64,000 bases of DNA from Faeciplasma sp045660445 (GTDB lineage: Bacteria > Bacillota > Clostridia > Oscillospirales > Ruminococcaceae): assembly GCA_045660445.1 (NCBI GenBank), contig JAZRDR010000001.1:182908-246907 (forward strand), in the 5' to 3' direction. Numbering within the stretch: the first letter of the stretch is position 1; each line of letters opens with the position of its first letter. A program made the translations under genes and the position numbers. The notes below the pieces were generated by a model. That model saw nothing but the letters and a program-made list of their open reading frames with translations. It did not search any database and was not told where the DNA came from. Of this stretch, positions 41,274 to 50,730 are shown piece after piece.

Positions 41274-43190
41274 TCACATCAAAACCCATTTGTCCATGCA
41301 GTCGTTAAGCTCGTTTTTCATCTGCTCAAGATCATTACACGCTTTCGTCAGCTTTTCATAATCTCCCGCAATTTCAGGCTCGCAGATCTTCGCTTCAAGC
41401 TCCGCGATCAACCCCTCAAGCTCTTCAATGCGCGCTTCCAAGGCCTTTGTTTCCTGCTTGCGCTTAACGTCATCAGCTCGCTGTTGCTTGGTTCGATATT
41501 GCTTCTTCGGCTCTTCCGCCTTAACAGCCGCTTCAGATGCAAATGCCGCAGCTTTTTCCTTCTCTTTTTGCTCTAAATATGCATCAAAGTTTCCGTCATA
41601 GCTCTTAACGCCGGAAGGGGATACCTCAATTATTCTTGAGGCGATGCGATTAAGCAAATATCTGTCGTGCGACACGAAAATGATAGTTCCGTCAAACTCA
41701 AAAAGCGCATCCTCCAAAACCTCTTTCGTCAAAATATCAAGATGGTTTGTCGGCTCGTCCAATATAAGAATGTTCGCACGCCTAAGCATCATCAAAGCAA
41801 AGCTAAGCTTTGTTTTCTCACCGCCGCTGATGACCGAGACTGATTTATAAACATCCTCACCGCTTAAAAGAACACTGCCCAAAATGCTTCTAACTTCGTA
41901 ATCGCTCATTCTCGGATATCTCTTGTGAACCTCTTCCATCACCGAGTTTTTGGGGTCAAGCTGTTCATTCTTCTGGTCAAAATAAGCAAGCTTGGTGTTC
42001 ATTGCCCAGCTTATCTTTCCCTTTGTGTGAGGGTTTATCGACTGAATAGTTTTCAAAATCGAGGATTTTCCGATTCCGTTTGCACCAATGATGCCAACCT
42101 TTTCGCCTCGTCTAACCTTTAAATCAAAGCTCTCGATAAGAGTCTTCGCGCTTAATCCCTCACCGACTGTAATGTCAACGTCTTTAACCTCCAAAACGTC
42201 CTTCGGCGGAGCAATATCATATTCAAGCTTGATCTTTGCGGGCTTTTGATAAGTCCTTGGCTTTTCAACAGCATCATCCAAAATTCTGTCAAGCATATGC
42301 TGTTTCGATTTTGCAGCCTTCGCACTTGTGGCACTCACGCGGTTTTTATCAATGAAGAACTGCAGCTCTGAAATCTTTTTCTGCTGTGCTTCATAAAGCT
42401 TTTCTTGGCGTTCGTTGTCTGTCTTTTTCTGAGAGATGAAAAAGCTGTAATTTCCGCTATAAGATTTCAGCCTGCCATTTTGAATCTCACAGATCCTTGT
42501 GCAAAGCTTGTCCAAAAAGTATCTGTTATGCGATACAACAAGCACCGCACCTTTATATTCCGAAAGGTACTCTTCAAGCCACATCATCGTGTCAAGATCA
42601 AGGTGGTTTGTCGGCTCGTCCAAAATCAAGAGCTGAGGTTCTTCCAAAAGAAGCTTCGCAAGCGCAAGGCGGGTTCTTTCTCCGCCAGAAAGCGAGTTTA
42701 TCTCACGCGATTTATCAACGCCTGCAAATCCCATACCGTTTAAAACCGTATTTATCTTAACGTCGATAATATATCCGTCATTGTTTTCAAAGTGCGAGCT
42801 AAGCCGTGAATATTCTGCTTCGGCTTCTTCCAAAGCCTCACCGCTTAAAGAGGATAGCTTGCTTTCAAGCTCCTGCATTCTTTCATATTCTTCGTCTAAA
42901 TGTTTAAAGGGCAGGCGCATTTCATCAGCAATAGATGCATCGCTTTCAAGCCCTCTATGCTGCTCTAAATATCCGATCCTGACTCCGCTTCCGATGGCAA
43001 CGCTTCCGCGCCCGTCTGGAGTTTTGTCAAAATCGATCTTGCCTGTAAGGATCGATAAAAGCGTGGTCTTTCCGCATCCGTTAACGCCCACAAGCCCGAT
43101 TCTCTCACCCGATTCAATGCTTAAATTGATATCCGATAAAATCTCTTCGCCGTTATAGATCTTATAAACGCTTTCAACGCTTGCAAGCAT
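41274..43190 (-). CDS. ABC-F family ATPase (ribosome-associated)
   Basis: A 638-residue protein with two ABC ATPase modules and no membrane helices, the ABC-F layout. Module 1: Walker A GVNGCGKTT (about 35-43), signature LSGGERTRLAL, then DEPTNHLD. Module 2: Walker A GANGIGKSS (about 370), signature ISGGEKTKLSF, DEPTNHLD. Between them is a charged linker helix that reaches the ribosome in this family (SAKAAKSKQHMLDRI). The C-terminus is a Lys/Glu-rich coiled coil (QYRTKQQRADDVKRKQETKAL). It may act on stalled ribosomes; whether it gives antibiotic protection cannot be told from sequence. Confidence 0.93.
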   Translation of the reverse strand: MLASVESVYKIYNGEEILSDINLSIESGERIGLVGVNGCGKTTLLSILTGKIDFDKTPDGRGSVAIGSGVRIGYLEQHRGLESDASIADEMRLPFKHLDEEYERMQELESKLSSLSGEALEEAEAEYSRLSSHFENNDGYIIDVKINTVLNGMGFAGVDKSREINSLSGGERTRLALAKLLLEEPQLLILDEPTNHLDLDTMMWLEEYLSEYKGAVLVVSHNRYFLDKLCTRICEIQNGRLKSYSGNYSFFISQKKTDNERQEKLYEAQQKKISELQFFIDKNRVSATSAKAAKSKQHMLDRILDDAVEKPRTYQKPAKIKLEYDIAPPKDVLEVKDVDITVGEGLSAKTLIESFDLKVRRGEKVGIIGANGIGKSSILKTIQSINPHTKGKISWAMNTKLAYFDQKNEQLDPKNSVMEEVHKRYPRMSDYEVRSILGSVLLSGEDVYKSVSVISGGEKTKLSFALMMLRRANILILDEPTNHLDILTKEVLEDALFEFDGTIIFVSHDRYLLNRIASRIIEVSPSGVKSYDGNFDAYLEQKEKEKAAAFASEAAVKAEEPKKQYRTKQQRADDVKRKQETKALEARIEELEGLIAELEAKICEPEIAGDYEKLTKACNDLEQMKNELNDCMDKWVLM

Positions 43191-43314
43191 CTCCCACGCC
43201 TCCTTTCAAAAGTCACATCTTGTTTATATTATCATAAACCGAAAATTTAAGCAAGAGGGAAACGCCAAACATATATTTCAACATAATAAATCAATATTTA
43301 TTTTTTAATCATCA

Positions 43315-43342
43315 TTGAAAACTGCCCTGTATATGGTATAAT
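43315..43342 (+). promoter_or_regulatory. Promoter of the GH43-GH31 operon
   Basis: -35 TTGAAA (43,315-43,320), 16-base spacer ending TGG (extended -10), -10 TATAAT (43,337-43,342). Confidence 0.8.
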
Positions 43343-43344
43343 TA

Positions 43345-43364
43345 AAGCATGATCCATAATGCTT
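43345..43364. promoter_or_regulatory. Inverted repeat over the GH43 transcription start (candidate operator)
   Basis: AAGCAT (43,345-43,350) and ATGCTT (43,359-43,364) with an eight-base spacer, immediately after the -10 box and covering the expected start site. A repressor bound here would block transcription. The binding protein is unknown. Confidence 0.45.
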
Positions 43365-43376
43365 GGAGGTTACACT

Positions 43377-45149
43377 ATGAAAAAATTACTTTGCTACACT
43401 CGCCTTCCTATAAGCGAGGCTGAATATGCCCCTCGTTTGGGCCTTAGCATGCACCTAGCTTGCGAAACAGCTGAAGGCTTTAAGCCCCTTAACCACAACA
43501 CAGGTGTTTTGTTTGTCAAGGCAACCCAAAACCCCGAAACCAATCAGCTCATTCCCAAGAGCATCAAGTGCCCAAGAGTTTGCACTATGCCCGATGGCAG
43601 CTTCTTCATCGCCGCCATCAGAACCGAAGCCGCAGGCGAACCTGATGAATCCTCTAAAGGCTGCGTTGTTTTGTTTAGATCCAATGATCTTTTGCACTAT
43701 ACCGAGGTTGGACTTGCCAAGCTGGCAGACGATTTTATCGACGATATCTCCATAAAGATCTGCCTCAACTGCGGACTTCCCACAGTTAAAGCCAAGATTG
43801 GCGAGAGATTCTTGCGTGCAAGACTTGACGCAAACACTTTTGAAGTGATTAGAATCGAAGAATATCACGGCTTTGCAACTGATAATATCGCATCTGATAT
43901 CGAGGGCTGCATTCCCGGAAACATCTTCGAAGTAAGCGACGAAGTATATGAACACCTCACCAAAAAGCTTATAACTCCCCATAACACGGCTATCGTGTTC
44001 GAGGATGATATCACTGTTTCAAGCGTTGACGAGCTTAACGAAATTCGCGCAACTGCTCATTATTCCGATGGCTCAACTGCTTCAAAGCGCGTTGATTGGG
44101 ATCTTTCCACTGTTGATTTTGCCACTCCCGGTGAATACATCGCAAAGGGCAAGATCCATCAGGATCATTTCGAGTTCCCGTTTGCCACCAACCGTGCCGA
44201 TCCTATGATCTATCGCCATAACGGAAGCTATTACTTCATCGCCACCAACGATGCTGACTGGAACCACACCATCTATGTAAGAAAAGCCGATTCCATCCCC
44301 GCACTTAAGGATGCTGAGGAGCACCTCATTCTTGACACCGAGACTTATGATCACGTTAAAGGCCTTTTGTGGGCTCCCGAATATCACGTTGTCGGCGGCA
44401 AGCTTTATATCTTCCACGCTTGCACAACCGGCGAATTTGGCGACGAGCATTCTCACGTAACTGCATATAACGGCAACGGTGATCTTATCGACCGCGAAGC
44501 TTACAATATGCCCATAAAGGTTCAAAAGGCTGATGGCTCTCCCATCTATACCGGCGGTATCACTCTTGATATGACCACCTTTGACGTTCAGGGCGAGACC
44601 TATGCCGCTTGGAGCCAGCGTCAGTTCGTTCCCTGCGATTTGGGCGCTTGGGTATATATCGCAAAGCTCGATCAGAATGAGCCTTGGAAGCTTTTAACCG
44701 AACCTGTACTTATCACCATGCCCGAATATGGCTGGCAGAATAACCACGTCCTTGTTGACGAAGGCCCGTTTGCTCTCTTCCGCGACGGCAAGATCTATCT
44801 CACTTTCTCTTCCGCTTTGGTCGATTTGACCTATTGCGTGGGACTTCTCACCGCCGAGATCGGCTCTGACCTTTTGGATCCCAATTCTTGGACAAAAACA
44901 AACTATCCTCTTTTGCACTCTCAGTGCGTAAAGGGTGAATACGGCCCCGGACATAACGCTTATGTCGAGGATGAATATGGTGACATCTGGAATACATATC
45001 ACGCCCGCCCCGGAATCGACGGCCCAAGAAGCTCGGGCATCCGCCGCGTTCACTTTGGATTCGACGGCGAACCCATTCTTGATATGACCGAAGAGCTCGA
45101 CGTTGATCCCACATTGCGTGATGTTAAGGTTAAGGTAACCGTCAAATAA
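43377..45149 (+). CDS. Glycoside hydrolase family 43 enzyme, cytoplasmic, with Ig-like insert
   Basis: A 590-residue protein without a signal peptide. Residues 1-195 are an extra N-terminal beta domain, 200-260 a bacterial Ig-like module (VTVSSVDELNEIRATAHYSDGS in general layout), and 270-590 the five-bladed GH43 catalytic fold. Catalytic residues are Asp275 (RADPMI, general base) and Glu462 (DEGPFALF, general acid). Likely an alpha-L-arabinofuranosidase or beta-xylosidase acting on imported oligosaccharides. GGAGG lies 7 bases before the ATG at 43,377 (not 43,359). Co-transcribed with the GH31 gene 12 bases downstream. Confidence 0.85.
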   Translation: MKKLLCYTRLPISEAEYAPRLGLSMHLACETAEGFKPLNHNTGVLFVKATQNPETNQLIPKSIKCPRVCTMPDGSFFIAAIRTEAAGEPDESSKGCVVLFRSNDLLHYTEVGLAKLADDFIDDISIKICLNCGLPTVKAKIGERFLRARLDANTFEVIRIEEYHGFATDNIASDIEGCIPGNIFEVSDEVYEHLTKKLITPHNTAIVFEDDITVSSVDELNEIRATAHYSDGSTASKRVDWDLSTVDFATPGEYIAKGKIHQDHFEFPFATNRADPMIYRHNGSYYFIATNDADWNHTIYVRKADSIPALKDAEEHLILDTETYDHVKGLLWAPEYHVVGGKLYIFHACTTGEFGDEHSHVTAYNGNGDLIDREAYNMPIKVQKADGSPIYTGGITLDMTTFDVQGETYAAWSQRQFVPCDLGAWVYIAKLDQNEPWKLLTEPVLITMPEYGWQNNHVLVDEGPFALFRDGKIYLTFSSALVDLTYCVGLLTAEIGSDLLDPNSWTKTNYPLLHSQCVKGEYGPGHNAYVEDEYGDIWNTYHARPGIDGPRSSGIRRVHFGFDGEPILDMTEELDVDPTLRDVKVKVTVK

Positions 45150-45161
45150 GGAGGTAAGTAT

Positions 45162-47135
45162 ATGTCTAAAATTTCTGCATATAAAAATGGCATCCTCTTT
45201 GAGATGAGAGACGAATCCGTTTTCGTCGAGCCTTATGGTGCTGATTGCGTCCGTGTAAGAGCCACCCGCAACTCCCAATTTTCCGAGGAAAAGTGGACTC
45301 TTTTGGATGCAGAACCCTGCGTTTCAACTGTCGAGATCACCGATAACGGCGACGTTGGAACTCTCATCAACGGCAAGCTTAAGGTCGTTTACAGAAAGGG
45401 CTGGCAGCAGGGCTTTGTCACATTCTATAAAGACGATAACGTGATTTTAAGAACTCACGAGGAGTCTGATACCGTAACCCGTTACACTCATATCGAGGGG
45501 GACAATTACCGCACACGTGTCATCTTTGATGCAAGAGATGACGAACACATCTTCGGCCTTGGCCAAGAACAGCAGGACTTCTTCGATCGCAAGGGCTGCA
45601 CTTATGACCTTATGCACTGGAATACAAAGTCCACCGTTCCCGTAATCTATTCTTCGCTTGGCTACGGTTTCCTTTGGAACAACCCTGCTGTCGGCAGAGT
45701 TGAATTTGCAAAGAACCACACCGTTTGGCAGGCAGACAGCTGCTATCAGGCTGACTATTTGGTGTTTGTGGGCGACACTCCTGCCGATATCCTTAATAAA
45801 TACTGCCGCTTAACAGGCTTCAGCCCCGAAATGCCCAATTGGGCAGCAGGCTATTGGCAGTGCAAGCTTAGATACGAATCTCAGGATGAGCTTTTGGATA
45901 CTGCTCGCAAATATCACGAGCTTGGAATCCCCGTGGATGCTATCGTAATCGACTATTTTCATTGGACAGAGCAGGGCAACTGGGAGTTTGATCCTAAATA
46001 TTGGCCCGATCCCAAGGCGATGTGCGACGAGCTTAAGGAAATGGGAATCCGCCCGATCGTTTCGATTTGGCCCACCATCAACCCTAAGAGCCGTAACTAT
46101 CACATAATGAACGATGAAAAAATGCTTGTCCGCACCGAAAACGGACAGTACGGCATATTCGATTTCTACGGTTTACAGTCGTTTGTTGATCCTACCAATC
46201 CCAAAACCCGCGAATTCATTTGGGAGCGTGCTAAAGAGGGTTATTATAAATATGGCATCAAGACCTTCTGGCTTGACGAAGCCGAGCCAGAGGTTCATCC
46301 TCAGCAGTTTAATAACCTTAAGTTCCACATCGGTAACGGCGCACAGGTGGCACTTCTTTATCCTTATTACTATGCCAAGGCTTATTACGATGGCCTTAAA
46401 AACGAGGGCGAGACTGAGATCGTTTCGTTAACCCGTGCGGCATACCCCGGCAGCCAAAAGTTTGGTGCAATCGTTTGGAACGGCGACATTCCTTCAACCT
46501 TCGGTGCATTAAGACAGAGCATCGTTTCCGGTCTATCAATGTCTATGTGCGGAATCCCGTGGTGGAACTCTGATATCGGCGGCTTCTGGGATGCTGATAT
46601 CGAAAGCGACTATTTCAAGGAACTTATCGTTCGCTGGTTCCAGTTTGGACTTTTCAGCCCCGTAATGCGCTTGCACGGCTCACGCCACCCCGAAAGCACT
46701 TACGTTTTCCGTCACCCCGGCATTATCGAGCCCAGCCGCGGCGCTAATGAGATCTGGTCGTTCGGCGAACGCAACTATCCGATTCTTCGCGACCTCATTT
46801 TCTTGAGAGAAAAGATGAAGCCCTATGTTTTGGCCTGCGCCAAGAGATCTGCCGAAACAGGCGAGCCTATCATGCGCCCGATGTTCTTCGACTTCCCCAA
46901 GGATGAAAACTGTGCCGTTCTTTCCGATCAGTATATGTTCGGCAAAGACATTCTCTTCGCTCCAATCATCAATCAGGGTGAGACTGAAAGAAAGGTATAC
47001 CTTCCCAAGGGCAAGTGGACAAGAACCTCCGACAAGTCTGTATATGAAGGCGAGCAGTGGATCACCTCCCACGCGGAGATCGACGAGTTCATCGCATTTG
47101 TCCGCGATTACGCCGAGATCATAAACATTTTCTAA
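45162..47135 (+). CDS. Glycoside hydrolase family 31 (alpha-xylosidase/alpha-glucosidase)
   Basis: A 657-residue retaining glycosidase. Nucleophile Asp372 in FWLDEAEPE, general acid/base Asp442 in WNGDIPSTF, and the substrate loop WWNSDIGGFWD (467-477). N-terminal beta domain (1-220) with GLGQEQQDFFDRKG, barrel about 225-540, C-terminal beta domains after. No signal peptide, so cytoplasmic. The pairing with GH43 suggests it removes alpha-xylose or alpha-glucose from hemicellulose-derived oligosaccharides (xyloglucan-type or similar). AAGGAGG is upstream; it ends at a strong terminator. Confidence 0.9.
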   Translation: MSKISAYKNGILFEMRDESVFVEPYGADCVRVRATRNSQFSEEKWTLLDAEPCVSTVEITDNGDVGTLINGKLKVVYRKGWQQGFVTFYKDDNVILRTHEESDTVTRYTHIEGDNYRTRVIFDARDDEHIFGLGQEQQDFFDRKGCTYDLMHWNTKSTVPVIYSSLGYGFLWNNPAVGRVEFAKNHTVWQADSCYQADYLVFVGDTPADILNKYCRLTGFSPEMPNWAAGYWQCKLRYESQDELLDTARKYHELGIPVDAIVIDYFHWTEQGNWEFDPKYWPDPKAMCDELKEMGIRPIVSIWPTINPKSRNYHIMNDEKMLVRTENGQYGIFDFYGLQSFVDPTNPKTREFIWERAKEGYYKYGIKTFWLDEAEPEVHPQQFNNLKFHIGNGAQVALLYPYYYAKAYYDGLKNEGETEIVSLTRAAYPGSQKFGAIVWNGDIPSTFGALRQSIVSGLSMSMCGIPWWNSDIGGFWDADIESDYFKELIVRWFQFGLFSPVMRLHGSRHPESTYVFRHPGIIEPSRGANEIWSFGERNYPILRDLIFLREKMKPYVLACAKRSAETGEPIMRPMFFDFPKDENCAVLSDQYMFGKDILFAPIINQGETERKVYLPKGKWTRTSDKSVYEGEQWITSHAEIDEFIAFVRDYAEIINIF

Positions 47136-47145
47136 AACAAAAAAT

Positions 47146-47182
47146 AACTACCGCAGATGTTTAAATCTGCGGTAGTTTTTTG
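47146..47182. terminator. Bidirectional terminator of the GH43-GH31 operon and the DUF975 gene
   Basis: AACTACCGCAGAT (47,146) pairs perfectly with ATCTGCGGTAGTT (ending 47,177); T-run on one side and A-run on the other. Confidence 0.92.
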
Positions 47183-47189
47183 TTATCTA

Positions 47190-47969
47190 TTATTCATTAA
47201 CTACATAAGTTTGTTCTGTGGCGAAATCAACGGGTTCGTTAAATTCGTGCCTTGTTTTCGATACTTCTCTGTAAAATTCAGCGGTTGCAGCATTCATATA
47301 AGGAACAAGCCACAGCATGCCAATTCCAAGAGTGAGTATGCAAAGAAACTCCCAGCCGATAAAGCTAAGCCACAAGCTGAAAAGTCTCCAGCGATTGCCG
47401 GTCATCATCTGCTTTGAAAGCTCAATAGCCTCGCTTGCCGAAAGATTGGGGTTATCCGCCAAAATATAAGGCACCATAGCATAGCTATACGTAGCGATAA
47501 TTCCGGGAATGATAAAAAGCAGGCTCCAAAGGAAGATATAAAGTCCGCTTAAAAAGCTTGCCAAAGCAGTTGTCTTCCAATAGCTGAAATATGAGAACAA
47601 GTTGCCGATAGTCGGTTCCTTTCCGTCCACAAGCTCAAGATTAAAGCGAGAATATCCCACCTGAACAACACTGGTTACAATAAACATCACAATGCCGACA
47701 GCCAATGCAACGATGAATATAATGCCGAAAAGCCCCATAAGTATCGACAAAACTTTCATACCGTTTTCGGAATCAGCAAATAGCGTACCGATAAGATTAT
47801 CTGCTGAAACGCCCGTTTCTGCTTCTTCATAATTGAAGTTATAGTTGATACTAGATGGCGTAGAAACTGCTCCCAAAAGCGATGCGATGAATCCTGCCAA
47901 AACTGCAAGTCCCCATTTTCCTCTCAAGGCATTTCTGGCAATGCGTCTGAAATCTGTTGCGAATTTCAT
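47190..47969 (-). CDS. DUF975 family integral membrane protein
   Basis: A 259-residue protein that starts with the family motif RRIARNALRGKWGLAVLAGFIASLLG, an amphipathic start followed by a first helix. About five to six membrane helices follow, with the conserved YSYAMVPYILADNPNLSASEAIELSKQMMTGNRWRLFSLWLSFIGWEFL segment typical of DUF975. The C-terminus is cytoplasmic. GAAAGGAG lies before the ATG. Function in this family is unknown. Confidence 0.85.
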   Translation of the reverse strand: MKFATDFRRIARNALRGKWGLAVLAGFIASLLGAVSTPSSINYNFNYEEAETGVSADNLIGTLFADSENGMKVLSILMGLFGIIFIVALAVGIVMFIVTSVVQVGYSRFNLELVDGKEPTIGNLFSYFSYWKTTALASFLSGLYIFLWSLLFIIPGIIATYSYAMVPYILADNPNLSASEAIELSKQMMTGNRWRLFSLWLSFIGWEFLCILTLGIGMLWLVPYMNAATAEFYREVSKTRHEFNEPVDFATEQTYVVNE

Positions 47970-48023
47970 AGTTGTCTCCTTTCTTTCAATGCAAATGAAT
48001 TTCTGAAAGAGGTTTATACCCGA

Positions 48024-48052
48024 ATTATATCATATTTTATACATCAGTGCAA
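48024..48052 (-). promoter_or_regulatory. Promoter of the DUF975 gene
   Basis: On the - strand, TTGCAC (48,047-48,052), 17-base spacer, TATAAT (48,024-48,029). Confidence 0.78.
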
Positions 48053-48067
48053 TATGCCGGCCAAAAA

Positions 48068-48100
48068 CAAACGAACGCCTTTATTAAAGCGTTCGTTTGC
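48068..48100 (-). terminator. Terminator of the AraC/GH43-lipoprotein operon
   Basis: CAAACGAACGC (48,068) pairs perfectly with GCGTTCGTTTG (ending 48,099) across a ten-base loop. Lies after the GH43 stop on the - strand. Confidence 0.82.
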
Positions 48101-48141
48101 AAAAAAATTATATAAAGTAAATGAAAAACACCATCAAATCC

Positions 48142-49698
48142 TTATTCGAATTCCCAAGCATCCAAAACGATATCGCTCGAAGAGAACACGATATACATAT
48201 CATGTGTTCCATCGGGAATGTTAACGTTATTGGTATAAACAGTCGTAAGCTCGCCGGTATCAAATTCAATAGCTGCAGCTGCATCAGCAGATTTCGAATC
48301 AAGCCTTATCTCTATTCTGCCTGTGCCCTTAACTGATGCCAAGAACTTGCTTGTTTCCTCGAACTTAACGCCCTTCAAAAGCATCCACGAGCCTTCAGCT
48401 TCGCTTATTGCACTCACGTTGTTAAGCTCGCCCTCCGACTCGACATACCAAATGTCCGCTGTCGAAGCAGCCTCGGTCCCTGCATGAGCATAATAAGGGT
48501 TCAAGGGCTCGATCTGCTCGGCACCTTCGAAAGATGCTCCTCTTAATGTTATCTCAAGCTTGCGCTCGTTAACTTCAATGTTGTCAGCACACAAGCTTCT
48601 GAATCCACCGTGAATATCCATGCTGCTCTGAAGAGTTAATGTGTGTGAGAGTATATAATATTCGCCCTTATACTTATGCAAATGAGTGTGATTGTTTGAA
48701 TAGTTCATTCCAACCTCGCCCGGGTTAAGGAAGTAATGCCCTCTATATTCCCAAGAGTCGCTGTCCAGAGGGGTTTTTGTTGTCATATAAGCCATGCTGC
48801 AACCGGCAGGAGCATCGTATTTGTCATTTTCCCAAACAGTCCTGTCAGCCCAGCTAGTGTTATATGTATAAACATAAGTATCATTGATATAGTTAAGCTC
48901 GCTTGCTTCAAACAGGTAAGGCGAGTGGATCTCAACAAAATCAGATGCAAACGATATCATGTCATCGCCAAGCTTAACGATTCTTGATGATCCGGGCATA
49001 TATTCCGAGCCGCTTTTACCAATACCTGCTCCAAATGAAAGCCATCCAACACCGTTATCGTCAATAACAACACCGGGGTCAAACGGGTTCGGACAGTCTC
49101 CCAAACCGGGGGTATCAAAGTTGATAAGAGGTCTTCCCAAAGGATCGGCCCACGGGCCAAGAGGGTCAGTCGCTGTCAACACACCAACTCCGCATCCGCT
49201 GTTTGAATAGTAAAGGTAGAAATGTGTCAGCCCGTCATCTTCAACTCTCGATGTTATTGTTGGTGCCCATGAAGCATATATCCAAGGCGATATTTCTCCC
49301 ACTTCAATTCTTCCGTGATATGTCCAGTTCACCATATCTTCTGTAGAGAATATAACAAGCGACTTAATGTGCCCATATGTATTTTGACCTTCTGCACCTA
49401 CAACTTCATACTGCTGATGGTCGTTTGTGCCATATACGTAAAGCCTGCCGTTATATTCAACAGCAGTTGGGTCAGCGCAAAACACCTCGGATGATATAGG
49501 GTTGCCATGATTTTTGTTTTTATATCCGTTTTTGCTTGCAATAATGTTTTCTGTTCCCAATTTCATAGATTCCACAGCATTTTCCTCCTTAAGTGTCGGT
49601 CGAATTATTTCTGTATTTTCAGAGCCGTCTGCACAGCCGCAAAGCATAAGTCCCGCTGCCAAAACTGCACATGCTATATTTTTAATCTTTATCGTCAT
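48142..49698 (-). CDS. Lipoprotein GH43 glycosidase with C-terminal CBM6-like domain
   Basis: A 518-residue surface enzyme. The N-terminus is a lipoprotein signal with lipobox LCGC and acylated Cys22. The GH43 fold covers residues about 70-370: Asp76 (FCADPTAV, general base), NPFDPGVVID, and LFEASELNY (general acid). The last 130 residues (ASTADIWYVESEGELNN ... DGTHDMYIVFSSSDIVLDAWEFE) have the CBM6 carbohydrate-binding layout. Together this suggests an arabinofuranosidase or xylosidase acting on arabinoxylan at the cell surface. It overlaps the AraC gene by 17 bases and is probably co-transcribed with and controlled by it. Confidence 0.87.
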   Translation of the reverse strand: MTIKIKNIACAVLAAGLMLCGCADGSENTEIIRPTLKEENAVESMKLGTENIIASKNGYKNKNHGNPISSEVFCADPTAVEYNGRLYVYGTNDHQQYEVVGAEGQNTYGHIKSLVIFSTEDMVNWTYHGRIEVGEISPWIYASWAPTITSRVEDDGLTHFYLYYSNSGCGVGVLTATDPLGPWADPLGRPLINFDTPGLGDCPNPFDPGVVIDDNGVGWLSFGAGIGKSGSEYMPGSSRIVKLGDDMISFASDFVEIHSPYLFEASELNYINDTYVYTYNTSWADRTVWENDKYDAPAGCSMAYMTTKTPLDSDSWEYRGHYFLNPGEVGMNYSNNHTHLHKYKGEYYILSHTLTLQSSMDIHGGFRSLCADNIEVNERKLEITLRGASFEGAEQIEPLNPYYAHAGTEAASTADIWYVESEGELNNVSAISEAEGSWMLLKGVKFEETSKFLASVKGTGRIEIRLDSKSADAAAAIEFDTGELTTVYTNNVNIPDGTHDMYIVFSSSDIVLDAWEFE

Positions 49699-50518
49699 AT
49701 TGCGCCATTCCCAATTCGAATTCTCCTGCGGTTGCAGTGTTTCTATATTCCGTCGGAGTAAATCCTGTTCGCTCTTTAAATTGCCTCATAAAGCTATATT
49801 CGCAGTTATATCCGCACGCTTTGGCTATTTGTGAGATGCTGGCATTGGTGCCGATAAGTCTTCTTTTCGCCCTTTCAATTCTTGATGTGATGACATCCTG
49901 CATAATGCTTACTCCGAACATCTTTTTATAGTTATGCTGAAGTCCCGAACGACTCATACCAACACTTTGAGACATCGCAGTAACGTCAAGCACTCTGTCC
50001 GGCTCGTTGTATATCATCGTTCTAAGATTTATAAGTGAGGTTTTTTTATCAACAAGCATCGAATGTGGTATCTTTGAATTGGTTTTCACAGCTCTTGAAA
50101 GCTTCATTATAAGGATGTCTATATATTTCTGTTCGATCTCTTGATTATATTCATCCAAAGAATAGTGTTCATAAGTTAAACTTAATATTATTCTCGAAAG
50201 CTCGTCAACATCTCCCAAATATGTCGGCACGTTAAGATATATTCCCATTTCATTAAGAGCTGATATATCGCTTTCATCCATCCCAAAATAGAACCAGTCG
50301 TCGCAATAAACATCAACAAGTGCGCGGTAATAACACGGCGTGCTCGGGTCAATTATAATAAACGATCCCTTTGCAACTTTATATTCTTGTCCGCTAATAA
50401 CAAATCGTGCATCGGATTTTATCAAAAGGAATAAATATGTTCCAGGACCGTTTGGCCTGTCCATAACAAAACTCGCATCGTGAGAATGATTATATCCGAT
50501 AGACCCTATTTGAATCAC
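49682..50518 (-). CDS. AraC family transcriptional regulator (linked to surface GH43)
   Basis: A 278-residue regulator. Residues about 15-130 are a cupin-type sugar-sensing domain (YLFLLIKSDARFVISGQEYKVAKGSFIIIDP). The C-terminal HTH pair is VLDVTAMSQSVGMSRSGLQHNYKKMFG and ASISQIAKACGYNCEYSFMRQFKERTGFTPTEYR. It starts at GTG (50,518) with GGTGG as ribosome site. Its stop region overlaps the start of the lipoprotein GH43 gene, so both are made from one transcript. Likely an activator that responds to a pentose sugar or oligosaccharide. Confidence 0.9.
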   Translation of the reverse strand: MIQIGSIGYNHSHDASFVMDRPNGPGTYLFLLIKSDARFVISGQEYKVAKGSFIIIDPSTPCYYRALVDVYCDDWFYFGMDESDISALNEMGIYLNVPTYLGDVDELSRIILSLTYEHYSLDEYNQEIEQKYIDILIMKLSRAVKTNSKIPHSMLVDKKTSLINLRTMIYNEPDRVLDVTAMSQSVGMSRSGLQHNYKKMFGVSIMQDVITSRIERAKRRLIGTNASISQIAKACGYNCEYSFMRQFKERTGFTPTEYRNTATAGEFELGMAQYDDKD

Positions 50519-50556
50519 GGCTTCACCACCTTATATAACTAACATTTTGTGTCTTT

Positions 50557-50585
50557 ATTATACAAACATATGATATAAAATTCAA
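50557..50585 (-). promoter_or_regulatory. Promoter of the AraC-GH43 operon
   Basis: On the - strand, TTGAAT (50,580-50,585), 17-base spacer, TATAAT (50,557-50,562). Confidence 0.75.
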
Positions 50586-50730
50586 TAACTATATATGTTG
50601 CTTTTTATAACTTTTTGTGCAACTGTTTGCATGAAGATACATAATTTTATTGTCAACTTTTTTGTGAAGATAAATTATTGCGCTTTTTTGGGGTATTAAT
50701 ATTATATTATTAAAGAAAGGAAGTTTAGCA

